Shown: positions 11,601-26,700 of the stretch, piece by piece
Position numbering within the stretch: the stretch's first letter is position 1
Layout of the letters: the number at the start of each line of letters is the position of its first letter
NCBI GenBank assembly: GCA_000149265.1
Contig: CH003310.1
Span: 84,433-148,432, forward strand
DNA: 64,000 bases
Source: Ciona savignyi
Lineage: Eukaryota > Chordata > Ascidiacea > Phlebobranchia > Cionidae
Reading direction: 5' to 3'
Translations under genes and position numbers: made by a program
Notes under the pieces: generated by a model
Told to the model about the DNA's origin: nothing
Databases searched by the model: none
What the model saw: the letters and a program-made list of their open reading frames with translations, nothing else

Positions 11601-14600
11601 ATCGGTTCGAATTCATAAGATAAATTTTCCGGTCAAAGGGTGTGATTTCTGGCAAGTAAGTTACTATTTTGCGGACGCTAAGTAAATTGTCCGCACGTGC
11701 CGTGAATCTCCTGGCATTTTGACTTCAAAATTAACCTGGTGCTTGCCAGAGCATAGAGAGCAGAAGGTACCAGTTGTTTGTTACCAAACTAGCACTCGGT
11801 ATGCCGCTGCCTCTGCACAGGTGGCGTTTTGACGACGTGTAATTTCCAAGGTTAAAATCAGAGAGGAAGCGTTAGAATTCCTGGCCTCTGCCGTTCACAG
11901 TCAATCGGTTCTCAGTGCGTGCAACACCTGTTGCAAACTATGCTGAATAACAATACGGAAACGACACAATGAAATTCAATCATTACGAAATCCAACTTAT
12001 AACAGAATACATTAAATAAATATTTTGTATATCTGTATCATAAACGTTCTTTTAACCACATAATTTCGATTTAATTTTACAAAAATAATTGGCAGTGGTT
12101 AAACTGAAATATAAATAAGGTAATAATTATCCGAAATAGGGAAACCAATAAATTAACTGTGTGATTTCTATAACCAAGTGAAAAAAATACCAAACACATG
12201 TATAATTAATAATTTGGTTGGAAAACTTGTTATGTTTATCTGTGGGCAATTTGTTTTGATACAACAGCTGATTAAATGGTTGGTATGACATCACTTTAAC
12301 ACGACAAAAAACACTGTAGGTATATCTACAAATTTGGAATCTGTATTAATGTATTATATACAACACATCTTGTGCTAAATGCATATATCTTTGACACAGA
12401 ATTTACGCTGTTATTTTTGCGGCCACAAGTTGTAGCAATGTTTCCAAATGCGGCGTAGCACGTGTTGCTGGAACCGGATTATTTTGGCGAACAAAAGAAA
12501 TAAGTAAATCAAATTGCGAGATGTTAAAAAAAATAATTTTCAAAAACATATCTGTCTTTTCCAAATTTAATTGGTATTGCAATACAGTAAGCAAAATCCC
12601 AAATTGATGTATCATTTTAGTAATTCAAGAAGAATTATTTCGAAAAGGCAAAAACTGTTCGGCTGGTAAATACCATTAATTGTACAGCAGTAAGTACAAT
12701 ATCCGAAAGCTGACTTTCGTACGACTGCGGATCACAGGGAAGTTTAAAGTTTTGTGGTGTAACATCCAAACGGTTGTAAAAGTTTTACTCTGTAAAACAA
12801 ATACCCGAAAAGAATAAAATAAACTAGTCTCAATCAAGACGAAATGTTAAGCCAGTTTCGTTTAAACGTTAAAGGGCAAATTGTATTAGTAACACGATAT
12901 AGACATTTTAAAACTAATAAACCTTTAACGAAATAACCGAAATATGGATTATGGTAAAGATGTAAAATGGCAATTTAATGCTGATCGCCTTTACACAAAG
13001 TGGCGACTTTAATAGGTATATATTGTATTTGATCTAAGACAGAATTTGTAAATAAACTTTAATAATCAACAAGAGTATTTTATGCGGTTTTAGTAATGCT
13101 GTACTTGTGGTGTCTAGGACGCCAGAATATCGCCTATTTAAAGGTTATGAATTTCGTGGGAAAAACAAAGCTGGTATAATAAATAATAGAAACAAGAATA
13201 AAATGACAAACCAGCATTAACTAATTTTTTAAAATATATATTATTATTATGACGATAAAAAGTAATGTGGATAAATGAATATATACCAAGAGGCATCCCT
13301 CGAGTATACGAAATGTGGCATCCTATCTTACGTTAAGGAAGCATTCAATCAAAGGTGCATCTTGTCAAGACTTATATTGTCACAGACCTGTCATTTGGTG
13401 TGTTTGGATTTACTTTAAAAGCTCGGGTTTCCGTCAAAAATACTTTGTTCGGCACACGAAAGACAAATAAACAATGAAACTACCTAAGCGGATATTTTAC
13501 TCCGCGATTCTCCAATAGCAAGTGCTCAAAAAGTGCCGGGATTTTCTGGTATATATCATCATATGGCGTTAACTTTAAATGGCGTGAGATAATTCTCTAT
13601 TTTATATAGATAGTAAAAACTACATACAAGTAAAAATGAGCTCTTTATTTTGTTATTTGGAATTTTTCTTTTTAATTGAATCACATTTTACGATATAATG
13701 GCGTTTATTTTACTGTTAAACAGTTTTCCCACAGTACAAGATGGGAAAAGCAGAGAAAATGATCCATTGAGTTAAAACGAAGATTTTACGATGACTAGGA
13801 CGGATAAAAAGATAAATAGTTTCTCACGACTTCGAATTTATCCGAGAGACGCACTGACCATGAGAACAGAAAAGTCCAAAACTTCGTTGCGGTTTCCTGA
13901 ACAGCCCACCCACTGTAACAAAGATAACTACATTGTAAAGATATAACCTAACAGCGACTGACCAATCTCAATTGGCGGTATCCCTTGACAAGATCTAGTT
14001 TATGTGTTATGTCCACAATAGGTTCGGTTACTCTATATAAAAGTAGCCCCTTCATTAACCGGCTTAGATGGGGGGTTTGTTTTAGCTCTTGGCTTAGGTT
14101 TCTTTTGCTCAGTTTCCAAGTGACAGTCGGCCGCTCGTTAAGATTCAATTAGAAGACTTTGATCAAATCACCAATGAACTGTGGGACAAGAAGGGAAATT
14201 AGCTTTCACGGGGAAAGAGCTAAACGGCGATTTTCAAATTTTCAAACCACTCATTTCCAAGGTTCAGCCCATTATAGCATCATTATATAGCAAATTTGAG
14301 AAGCAAATTGGAACAAAAGGGAATAGAAAGACGTAAATCTATACTGTAAAAGTAAATGTTCAATTTTTAACATATATTTTACCAAAACGTCTTAAAAAGA
14401 AGATTGTCCGGACAATTTAGACCTCCGACATTGACTTGCAAAAACGACTTGCAACTATATAATGACGACATGCATAACGAAAAAACACTAATTATAAATG
14501 AAAGGCACGACACTAGTCGGTTTATCAACGGTTGAGCGACATAGATTACCCACTGTCCCCTAAAGCTTAGCTGAGTCAGTGGCAAAACAGGTCTATCTGT

Positions 14601-17600
14601 CAGTATCTATCACTGCTACGTTTGCAGCTTGTTGTTTTAAGCATATTTCCCGCCACCCGGTTATCTTTCCAGCTCGTTTAGCAGAAACTATGACCAAGTA
14701 AAAGTTAATGCATTTTAATTACGAAATCAAAAACAACACGGTCTGGAAAGTTGGGAGCAGGAGTTCACCCCGTCACTTACTCACAACCAGCAATCTTGGG
14801 AGAATTTATTCATTACGCTTAATCCCCGAAACCGTGCGAGATTTTTAAGCCGAGATAATGTTCCTTTTCACAAAAATGTCCTACCGCTAAAAATACAGTT
14901 GTTTTGGTAGAGCGAAGATAATCCATACCACTAGTCCCTCTGTGTTTTAAAACAGTGAAATAATCGTTTATCCTCCCTGTCCCAAAAAAACTCAGTGACA
15001 ACCTAAAACAACATGGGTTTGGGGTGACCGTCGTATAAGGTTGCGTTACCGTGTCAGGTAACGCAAAAACGTAGCCAACATGGGACACATAATGCATGAA
15101 GATCTGACGACAGTCCACGGAAGTCGCTTTTCCTTGAGTAACCGTTTCTATTCGCAAGACCCAGTTACGTTTCAGTGAGATAATCCCCTTGGCTTTTTAA
15201 GCGACCACATGGAGAAAAGGCGATCAAGAACGGAGAGTAAGAAGCCGCTGCCAGCAGCCAAATTGCACAAGGCAGTGTTATTGACGGGTGCTAATTTATA
15301 ATCGACCGCACAAAGCCCAGCTTGATATAATTAAGTTCCTGCGTTTGATCATTTATTTTAAGAAAGACATAATAACCATTTGATTGGCATCCTTCCCATC
15401 GCTTGTAAAACTTCACTCTTGTGCTCCGAAATGCTTTGAAATCCGATCCTGACAACTTCCCCCACCTGCTTTGCCCATGATGGATGATATGGGGTTAACA
15501 AATGTTGGGTTTGTTTGAACAACTGGCCATGGAAATGTAGTGGTCAAAGCACGCCCGTGTACCAATAAACAGAGGTCCACGTACACCACGATACTCCTGA
15601 CGAACCGGCTAAACCCCTTCAAGGGAAACAGCAACAGGCTTTAAACCGAAATATTAGTTGCTAGAGTAAAGGATTTAATTGTGGATATGTGAATGATGAG
15701 TTTTTCTAATTTATATTTGTTTTATGGCAAAGTATGCCGATGCGTCCATGCAAAGGCTGAAATTCAAAACTCTAATTCGTACAAAACAATACGTAAAGCG
15801 TGCAGCGAAAACCGCAGTCGACACTAAAGCCACCTTGTTGAGTAAGCATGCGGGTGCCAGCTTTTATTGCAAGTCGCCGTAACAAACAGAACCGTTGTGG
15901 GTGCAGACGATTCTTGTTCGTGATACTCGCTTTCCGTATATCAAGTTCGGCCAATTAAGGTTCTGACGTTGACTCCAGTACTTTCGGAAATCCGTCAGGT
16001 GTACGATGACGAAATGGTTATTTTCAACCGCAGCACCTTTTCCGTATTTGTCTAGGAAAAACTGATCAAAACAGCTGAGCTTTTGTCTTGACGAGGAAAA
16101 TAGCAATTAAGGGACGTCTAAGCAATTTCCTGGAAGTTTTACCAAAAATGGGTGGCCTTAAAGTCCTTTCATTTTAATGGGGACAAGTAGATAGCGCTAT
16201 CGTGTTGTCACATCCTGTACTTTTTGATATGTTGTATAAAGCTGTCAAAGCACACGCATCTCATCGAAACGTAGTCATGAAAACGTCGGTGGCGAGGAAG
16301 CGTATGTCACGCGTCCACGTTATTAACCAATCCAGGAACCACAGAATTCGTATCGTTTTGTCTTGACATAACTTCCTGGGGCTACGTCGTCACCAGATAA
16401 AAATGGCAACCGTTTCGTGTCGACAACAAGTTGACGAAATGTGGCTGTCGTTTAATGGAAACACTGGCAACACGTCGTAACGGGATTGTAACACTTCCAC
16501 AACGCCTTAGTACGACCGCCTGGTCGCTGAAAAGCAGAGGATTAACATGGATCGAAATATTTACGTTGGCTAGCCCTAATCGACCCTGTTGTGTGCCGGC
16601 GGGCTATCACCGGGTTAACGAAAGATAAACGAGCCCTGGTGGAAGCCGGATATAACCCAAGTGAACCCTGCTTAGAATTTTGATGCGCGAATGATTGAAG
16701 ACACGCTGCATTTCGGGTGTGATTTGAAAATACGCAGCTGGGACCAACATACAAAAAATGGAAAACAAAAATATGATTTACTACACTTCCTATATTTTCC
16801 ACATTATTTTTCATTGGTGTCGTCACTTTGTTTTTTTTTTATACCAGCCGAAAGAATTAATTTAATAGCGTTCAAGTCAAGTTAAAAGGCGGCGGATTTT
16901 CCCTCATCCTTTTCTGCGGTTACTGTCCTTGTAATGGAGGAGTATCCGCTTTAGATAGAGGTGGTGTAAGCGGTATATCTGTAACCTTACTACATGTTGA
17001 GTCCAGGACCACCTTGGTGGTTGTGTGATTTATAAGAAGCCACGGAGACAAGCAGTCGCGTAATGAGAACCAATTAAGTTAGACCCACAGACTATTTACC
17101 CCAACAAAGTGGATCATATGACTTCATTACTTTTACATACTTGAGAAACACGAGGAAAGGCCGTGCGCGGTAAACCACAGCGCTCGTGACCATTGTGTCT
17201 TCGATTTTAGGAAGTTGATAGAATTGCATTGCAACCTGTATTGTTACCTCGTAATAAAAGTAGGACTTAACTTCAAAGTTCTTATTGTCTGTGGCGAAAT
17301 AAAGACAGTTGTTGTCTAATCTCAATAACTTTTTCGGGATGTGCGATATCTCATTTCAAAGAGCCACACAGTGCATTGTAGGAACCTCCAAGTAGTATGC
17401 AGTACTGTGTGGATCGAATAGCGTGCGGCAGTGACAATAAATAAAACCTTCGCGTACGGACTGTCCTTGGTTCAAATATCCCAGCGTATTTCCGCTACAA
17501 GTGAACGTGCAATTCGGTATCCGCTCAGTCACGGCATTTGATATTTCACTTATACAGGGGCAAAGGGTGGAATACGCGGAGGCTTCATTCGTTGGGGGTA

Positions 17601-20516
17601 CGAGGCACAAACATTAAGGTTTGTAACTAGATACGAACGAGCTTGACATTAAGATAAGAAAGCACCTGTTTTTGGAACGAACACTTAAACAACAACTCAA
17701 ACGTGAAATCTTGGGGCTCTGTATTAAGTTAAATGGGGGTGGGTTAATCTAGGGGATTCGCAGCTGCTACCACTAACGAAATTAAGTTTGAACGAAAGGG
17801 TCGAGCGGTATGTGTTTCGCCAACAAGCAAAGCATACGCGTTTGGAATGTAAGAATGCATAGGCCATGCAACAACACAGCTTTAACGAGTGCAAGAGTCG
17901 TATGATCGCGTGCGCATTGGTGAAGGATTGGCCAGGCGGTGTGTTACCGGCACTTCAATTGACTGCTGCACGGCAGGTGTGTGGCTTATGCTCGTTATGC
18001 CCGTTCTGTTCGCCTGATTAGTTTTAAAATGGAATTTGGCCAAAGAATGTGTTTCTTATGCGCACTACTGCCTGCCTTGTCTTTTCGATTGATCATTAAA
18101 TCGCTAACCAAAGCCGGGTTGTTGATGCAACAACTAAAAGCCGAGGAACGTTGTTATGCTTTTCTTTCGCACGAATAAACCTACGCTGTCAATCAACTTT
18201 ATTCTGTTTGAAGTAAAGTGGTCACGGAAAAGCTTCGATAAACAAATCGACGTTAATTTGCCTTGAAATATGAGCGTTTGCATTAGTTCCGTCAGATTTT
18301 GTCCTTGGTTTTGTGTTTCGGTCGCCATAGTCTTGGACACTGGTAGTATCGAAATTTCTTCACATCGATTCAATCTTTTACAACAAGAGAGTAATCGTAC
18401 CATCGCCCAACAGTTGTGACAATAAGCGGCTCAGGCGTCGGGACAGTTACTACTAATCACCGGCGAAAGATCCGTGTTAGGGTCTGTTAGACGCGACCCC
18501 AATCCAAGCCAGCAACTTGTTTTGACAGATTACAGGATTTCAAGCTCTAATGGGATAACGTTACTGTCGGAATAATTTTCCTAAGCAAACGTTAACGTAC
18601 TCCAACGCTCAAACGACGTATTCCGGTGATAGCTGGAATTTTAATTTCTCCCGAACACAAGTAATTTGACAAGTCGTTCTTTGCTAGTAGCGCGCATTAC
18701 AAAGAGAATTCAGCCGGCGTAGAATATTTTATACAGCTAAAAGAAACTTATTTTGTATTAAGCACTTTGGTTTGATATGAATTTTACCTATAAGAATAAA
18801 TAAGTAGGATAATAAAGTTCAAATAAATATATCAAATAATTTAAAAGATGGCCTTACAATTTTTGGTTTTAATGTCGTGGGATTGATGAATCGCAATTTT
18901 CCCACTCGTTTTAGCTCGTATTAGCCCCGTGATATTCGTATAAATATCCGCCCTTTCCTGAATGATTTAGGACCACCGGGATACGTAAGCGTACATAGTA
19001 ACGGGGACTTGTCGTGGATAAAATGTCGGAGTGACAGCTACGAATATGAAACGGTGGACTCGTGGGAAACGATCCCTGATCCGAAATAGCGACTCGCCTG
19101 TATTCGCTATTTTTCCCACTCGGGCCTTAAAATAATGTTTATTTTACGAACAAAAGGCTAGCTGTAACTTTACACGATGTGTCCCTCCTTTTTCATGGAC
19201 GTAACAGGATACCGTGAGGAACAGAACTTATTGTGATCGGCCTCTGATCGCTGGTGGCTGCGAAAGTTTTAACACCAACGCATTCCTCGTTTGTGACACG
19301 CTCTTGGCATGTTTTTGACACCATTTGAAGGCTCTTCCGCCGTGTTGTGGGCATCTGTTTTTAACATCTAGCGTTATTATTTATACAATTGTCGGGCGTA
19401 ACGGGCCTGGGAGCATCAAGTCTCTCATTGTTCATTTGTAAAAGAACAATATCAGTTTCCTCAAGTGTTTAAAAGCATAGCAATGTGAGTCTTCGGTGTC
19501 CGACTAACGTCTTCTGATACTTCCAAGTGATCAAAGCGTCATTCAAAACTTGTCAGTTTGTTTAGTTCCGCGTGCTGATTCAATTGATAAATAATTTCGT
19601 TCGAATAGAATGGAAATTGTAGATGCCGTCTTAAGCAAACGTGTGAGAACACACTGGGCCAATTAAATGTTTCTATAAGCCCCCCTATTGTGTCTCTTAT
19701 ATTCTCAAGGGTCTCGATTTGTCATGATGAAATAGTTGACACGAAATCAACAGACAAGCGATGACCTAAACACTCCGAAACGTGTAGTTTACTTAACAAT
19801 GTTTCCAACGTAACTTTAACAGGAACTGATTGTTTAACAAAAAAGGGCTGGCTGGAAAATATGCTAAGGTCTTAATTAAGGTCTGTAAACTTTGATCCAC
19901 TCCTCCAATGAAAAGGTTAACTTCGGACGTGGCAAAAGGGTAAAATGGGAGTTTTTGGCACAGGTCATATGTTGAAGGAGATCTTTAGCTTTCCCACGTA
20001 ACCAAATCGAAGTTGTTTCGTTCTCAGCCATATAATGTCCTCGCATATCAGGTCGCAACAAAGAACTTGGCCAAATCTAACACGATCTTCTTTCTTCTTC
20101 CGGAACCGCGGTCCATTCACGACATGCATTCCCGCAATGAACAAATAACTGATCTATTCTGTAACAGTAACACTTGGTACGCTATTCGCATTGACATCGA
20201 TTTTGGTGTCGCGTCACTGAGATTTAATTGTGACCTGAGCGTGTGAACACAAGTCGTTGACGTCGGCCACAACCCACAACGATGTAAGATATTTTAATCA
20301 CGCGTTGCCTATTCCGTTGCACGAGTGTACTTCGTTCGATCTATAAATAATGTGATGTCATAAGCTCAAATTTGTCACACCGGGTGGGTAATTTATGTTA
20401 GTTTTAACTAGTTATTGCTGCACCTGTCCTAAGCATGTTTTTGTCTGAACTTTGTTCGAGTTAATGGAGCTTGCCTTTCAACCACATGACATACCACGTC
20501 TTGTATTATTAACAGG
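5695..20516. other. Gene-free stretch, no supported exon
   Basis: About 15 kb in which I find no conserved protein motif on either strand. The longest ORFs (141 codons at 9251-9676 plus, 112 codons at 14819-15157 minus) lack recognisable domains and overlap ORFs in other frames. From about 8 kb, and most clearly 14.6-20 kb, CpG is frequent compared with the AT-rich flanks and SINEs are absent. Short palindromes occur (10543-10559, 19084-19112). It could be regulatory DNA for the BMP2/4 locus, as inference only. Confidence 0.5.
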
Positions 20517-20519
20517 CCC

Positions 20520-20755
20520 AAGTTTGGAATTCCTGATGGGCTTGTCCACTAAGACGTTTTTTTAATATGGAGCAATAAGCAACACGGTCGCTTTTTTTCC
20601 ATTCGGTCACACAAGCAGTTTACGTTTTGCAATTTTTTTTGCTAGGATTAGTTTTAACTACATCATGGGTTCGTTGCTAAGACCTCTTTTAAATGTAATT
20701 CGGTATATGTATCGATCGTGTTTACCTTTCGGCCACACAACCCGTTCTCGTCTTG
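20520..20755 (-). repeat. Two adjacent SINE family B copies
   Basis: A clearer copy at about 20645-20755 (CATCATGGGTTCGTTGCTAAG ... ATGTATCGATCGTGTTTACC ... CGGCCACACAACC) lies next to a more diverged one at about 20520-20612 (CCTGATGGGCTTGT ... CATTCGGTCACACAAGC). Both read as minus-strand SINEs. They are the only SINEs I see between 5.1 and 39.9 kb. Confidence 0.65.
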
Positions 20756-20759
20756 CAAT

Positions 20760-23700
20760 TATAAAGGGGGTCGGTTGATAGACCTGAAGCAGCGACATTA
20801 GCGACTTGGGTTACGCCAGTACCTTCCCCGCTTGCCGCCAGGATTGTGGAATTGGAACGACAAGTTTATGTCGTAGGCGTCATTCAGGTAGAACTTAGCT
20901 AACCACCGGCGTCCGAAGCTGCACCTCCAGTCAAAACTCCTTCAAATTTCTTTGAAGGCTACAGACAACCAGGCGATATGGCGGTCTATATCGAAGAACG
21001 CACGTGAGCGACTCAAGTGTTACGTAACAGAGGCAGCATTATCTAAGCAGGATAAAGGTCACGGTTCAAGGGTTTCATGCAAGTATTTGGATTGGGTTGT
21101 TTCCTGGTGATTATGCTAATCTCTTGATTTCAGTTGTCGCCTAAAAAGTTTCCGTAAACACCATTCAAATCAATGTTATTTTTCGAAAACAACACCCCGG
21201 ACAATACAATAGTAACAAAACGTAACTCAGTCAATATAACATAAATACATAATTTTCCGCTTCTACTACCTTAACTTAATATAAAAACCTGCCAACAACA
21301 CATTAAAAGGCAATCCACCGGTGTTTATTTACCTCTGCCGACACAAAACATACGAGTAAACACAGATACATAAAACCACCCGCGGACCACTGGCTGTATT
21401 ACCCGACTTATACTAATGGCCGATATCTGAGAATGATTTATTTGGCTGCGACCTTGTAATGTTTACTAGGGTATTTTAAATCTATGCACCTGTTGCATCT
21501 GGCACACCTGGCTTATTTAATACGCGATGTAACGCCATTTATTAAAAAATGCTGCTTTTTCCCACGAAATTTCAGTTGACTGATGTTGCTGCGTTTAAAA
21601 AGGTTTATTAGTTGAAAATTACGCATTTTCGGATTATAATTTCCCGGTTTTAAGGTTGTGTTTCACTTTAACAAGATTCCGTTGCGTATTTTTGACTTTA
21701 TAGGCGTGTTATGTTGCTTAATATAACGTTGATGTGATGTCACACAACAGGTGGTACCTATACTTGTGTCGGTACAATGGTAGCCTTGAGATTACGGATC
21801 ACTGTCGTGGCATTAAAAAGGAAGACTTCAGAAGTGTCGTATTCTGCACGGCCACATGTCAGTGCTTGTCGAATGTACACTGTCCAGCTGCTGTCTCATC
21901 TAGAGTGCCCAGTTTGGTTTTGCTTACAAACCACCTTTGCTCAGCTGTGCGCCCTACCTCTGACCTTCCATTGCTAGCCACCTTAAAAACAGGTGTTCGC
22001 TGTTACGTCATAATACCATCGCATTCTTGCCATAAAAAGCGGAAAGTACTTTTATATTCACTCTTACGAGATTCTGGATGTGGTTTTTAGTTGATAAAAA
22101 GGAAAGAATCGATGTGAAGACTCGCGTGTTGGTTTAATCAGATGGATTGGTGCACCTGGCCGAAGCTTTTAATGTATTCTAATGTCATAACATTTCAGAT
22201 TTTTGATCCTTTGTCGGTGCTTTAATTTATTCTGAAAGATAGAATATTTATTCCGACGCACTCTTGTGTAAACCAATGTCAAAATCGTAATTTACGCGGA
22301 TTAACTAAATCAACTCGCGTGTATATATGAAAATGGCGGATACGGAAAACAATATTCTAACCTTAAACGGAATTTCCATTAGTGGGTGGTAGCAATTCGC
22401 GTTATACATACAATAAAAAATTAACCGATTTAACATTGCCAAAACCCGTAACCAACGTACCATATGCAAAATCATGCGTATTTTTAGAGTAAAATAATTT
22501 AACAAAACAAGTCCAGTGATCCAGTCATATTTATCTTTATTGTTTCAGAAATAGAACGATGCTAATTAGGTCGTTGAAATTAAGTTTTTATAATTTTTTT
22601 ATTGTGACGTAAGCCTGGACCGGAACATAATATTTTCGTTGTTGTCGGACAAAAGTAGCAAGCTGCTTTCCAAATCTAATAAAATTATTAAACACGCTAC
22701 ACTGCTCATTAGAGGAAAATGTATATTAAATAGTGTATAATAAGTATAGCAATAACTAGAAATTGCGACAATAAAGAGCCGGTTTTTAAATATTTTGGTA
22801 CCATTGATCTATATCTCAAGTTTTCTTGAACTGAATGGAGTTTTAGGGCGTGGTATTTGCTATGTGAAGTTCTACGGGTGAGGAAGACAAAATAAAAACA
22901 CCACGGCTTTGATTTTGGACTATCTCCAATACGTTTAAGTTTCCAGTTATGCCGGTAATACACCTTGTAGAACTGTTTATGTCAATTTGACTTTACATGG
23001 ACCGTGTAATGGTACTGATGATGGGATGTGATAACATTACCTAACGTCTCAGTTTAAAAAATAGGTAGGATTGATGGTTGCAGCTCAGGATTTTTTAAGA
23101 AAGCTGGATATCATTATTTGAGCAGAAAAACTATGGTTTTAAAGCCCTATTTTAAAACAAACATATTTTAAACCGTTTTATTTAAAAAAAAATATATTTG
23201 TTTACCCAAACTGACCCTCATTTCGAGCAAAACAATATTCCCGAAATTGTTGCGGAAAATGAAATGCTCCAAAAATAGTAAATTCCTTATTGTGGCGTTA
23301 TGAAAAATAATGATTTGACTTAAATTGCCAAACTTGTTTATGTCCCAACATACACGATCAATGAACCGGAATTGCGAAACAAAGAGACGCTCTTGTATCA
23401 TATCTTCGTCTTTGTGTACCAACATATCGGCCTGCTAATTAACTTCTTATAGCAGTTGAAGAAATACGGGTTTAAATATTTGCCTATAACTCATAATCAC
23501 CTCACAAGAGACAGCGGTTTGCACAGCTTGTACAAATAGTTGGTAGCTTGGGAATCTGTTGAATCTGTTGTTCTGTCTCGTTAGGACGGGTGATGGGTCT
23601 TCGTTGTTCCCAATACTGTAGGAAGCAACGTCTTCGGGTCGCGTCGTCCTTTATCGAACTGCAAACATACCGATCGGGGTGGCGGGTTTCGTAAATACAG

Positions 23701-26700
23701 CCAAAGCATTCTGTTCGGAAATCTCTGCATGTTTGCCCTTAAAATGATCGATGGTTTGACAGCTATCGTGTCAAAGGCCACCCGCACATTTCTATCGTTC
23801 CACTGACTGTAAATTTACACACTCCTTCAGGAGATTTGCAATTCGATTTTCTTTGCATTTTCCGATACCAGTTTGAGAGGCCGGCTTTAATCTCAAGTGG
23901 CGTTGGACTAAAAGATAGCCTTGCAAGTATAATTAATTAAACACCACGTCTAGATGACCAGTACGAAGGGTTTTTGCATTTTACATATATCTTAACGCTT
24001 CACACTTGTTTAGTGCGGTAAACCGACATTCATTATAGATAACGATAAATCTTAAGTGCCCGCAAATATTTAACGATTTTCTCAATTTTGTCAGCGGCTG
24101 ACAAGGTTCCATCTGTTTATTTCATATTATTACTTCTTGTTTTATATTTTTGTGACTTAGTTTTGTTAGTGATCATGGGTTATATTATGACTAAATTTGT
24201 CGCAAGTACTTGTATATTTCAATGAATGGGAGAATAAAGTAGTTTTGGAGACAAGCTGGAAAGAGATTTCCAGACAACGTATATCAAAGGACGATTTGAC
24301 AAGACAAACATTCCGTTTTATACAGGAAGTCTATTTGAGGCTTGGTATCGACTTACAGTACGCTAACGAACTACAATAGTTAGGTGACAATGCCAGTCAC
24401 AGCGATTTTTACACTAAACTACACTCAAAACAAACAGTGAAAATCCTTAATACCTTAAAGGACGCTTAACTTGAATTATATGGTAAATATCGGTAAAAAC
24501 TAAAATACCACAAATCAAAAAAGGTATACACGTGAAATTAAACCGCAAATCTTACTGCTACATCACACAAAACTTATTTGCACATTTTCAACATGATTCT
24601 AACCTGCAAAGCTCAAGGGGAGCGTCCTCAAAATCGCTTGACTATACAACATTCACAAGAAAAGATTGCATTCCATTTATACATTATTTAGCATATGTAG
24701 AAAGGTAACCTAAAAAATATTACAATATAAACATTAAGTGTAACCAATATTGCATTATGTTTTTAAACACGCTATTTTCTATATACAAACGTACTGTAGT
24801 TGAATATATAAGTAACCTGCTTATACTTGATGAAAACTAACAGTTTTGTAGTTACAATATATTTTCCATTGTAATTGTACTATGTGCATTTTTCAGCAAT
24901 AATTAATCAGCAACGTCTTCCAGGACACATGGTATCATCGTGGTACAGTGGCGTAAGGTGCTATGAAAAATATCTGCTAATGCTCAAGAGATTTTTGGGG
25001 AAACTAAAATTAAGTGGTCTAAAGCGTACGTTATAGGACATAGATAGGGATACAGTTTGTTTGGTACTATATAGTGACTTGTTTTGCTTTTATGTAATCG
25101 TGCCACATTGTACTGCTGATGTTTTGTCCTCTTTCTTTGTAGAGTAACTCTAATGCTTTTATTTTGTTAATCAAATTGTACGTTTAATCTTTTGCAACAT
25201 ATCCAATGCCTGATGATCAATAGTGTGCTGGGTATATACCTTGCAAACATAGGGTAAGAAAATAACAGGTTGCAATGTGGCGTAGATAATCGGAAACACA
25301 ATCCTTTGCAGAAGACCTTTTCCAACGCAATGCGATATCAGTGGTTGCTGTTTTGGCATAATGCCAACACGCGTTTTGACTCCTGGGTTACGCCGTACAT
25401 TTTTAGGGTTAAGTTGTTTTGAGTGGTTTCAAAAAAGATGCTTTCGATTTTCTATGCTGCAGGGTAGAGTAAGGGGACACCTATGTTTATTTCTTAGCAC
25501 GGGTAAAGTTCGTGGCCGAGTCAATAATTCCAGGTGCTGACAGTCGAAGCATTTAGCATTGAACTTTTTAAACAGGGGTTAAGTCGGGCAGTGTACAAAC
25601 AAAAAGCTTGCGGTGTGCTGTTTCGTGCACGATACCCAATCCGACTATACCATATCCTTGACCATTATCTATACACCAGGACTGCCCCTGCTCTTGACCT
25701 TAGCTGCCCTTAATTTTGCTCAAACAATACTATGTGTAATTCTAGCTTATCCTAATGTGTTAACTATACTCAGTCAATCCTAAAAGTTAGGCTTACTTGC
25801 AGACTGTGTATTTTTAACGTCAACGACAAGTTATTGCCGCATTTTTGGCATTGTGACGTGTTGTGTGTTTATGTCAATTGTGTGCACTGCTGGTTTAACA
25901 CTCGGAGAGGCGCTAATACGCAATCATTCTCAGTTCACCTTGCGGTCGATATAAGATGAGTCGTTTTTACTGATAAAAATTAGGTGTTATCGATTATGAT
26001 TCTTAATTTGTATTTTTAACAAGATGAGATGTTGGCTAAAGATTAAGTTTCAATAAATTTATTTAAATAGGCCTACAAAAATTAGGGTAACAAAGCCGAT
26101 GCTAATTATGAAAATCGCTTTTCCAGTAATCTGCAGATGATTTCACCTACCTCGTTAGAGTTATTTTTCATTAGGCCATGATGTTTAAGTTTTGTGTTGA
26201 GATGTTTAAACTTTATAGGTCATGTTTGTTTGAGTTCGTTGAAGACAGTCGCTTTTAACTCGACCACTGACACAGTGTATCAACATATTCTGAATAAAGA
26301 CCAAGTAATATTGACATTTCAGTAAAGTAATTGTATATTTGACAGATCATTGGAATAAATCAAAATGTTAGGACCAACGTCTAACTTTTTATCTTAACTG
26401 CTAGCGTTAAATTGACAAACAACTTATTTTCAATGGAAACATCAGTTTATCTTTTCAAAATACAGATAACTTTTACCATTAAAATAAATAAAAGTTAGAA
26501 AAAATAGTGCCTAAACCACTCTTTGTTTCTGTGTGCTTTATTAATTGCAAATTATTTTTTTCTTTTGGTGCTAATCGGTAAGGGTCATCAGTTAATTTTC
26601 TTAATGATTTTAACAAGATTTTCACAATTTTGGTCAATACTTTACAAAATAGCCTACCTATTCTTTGAGGAAACAATAAATAACTACTTATTTTAATTAG

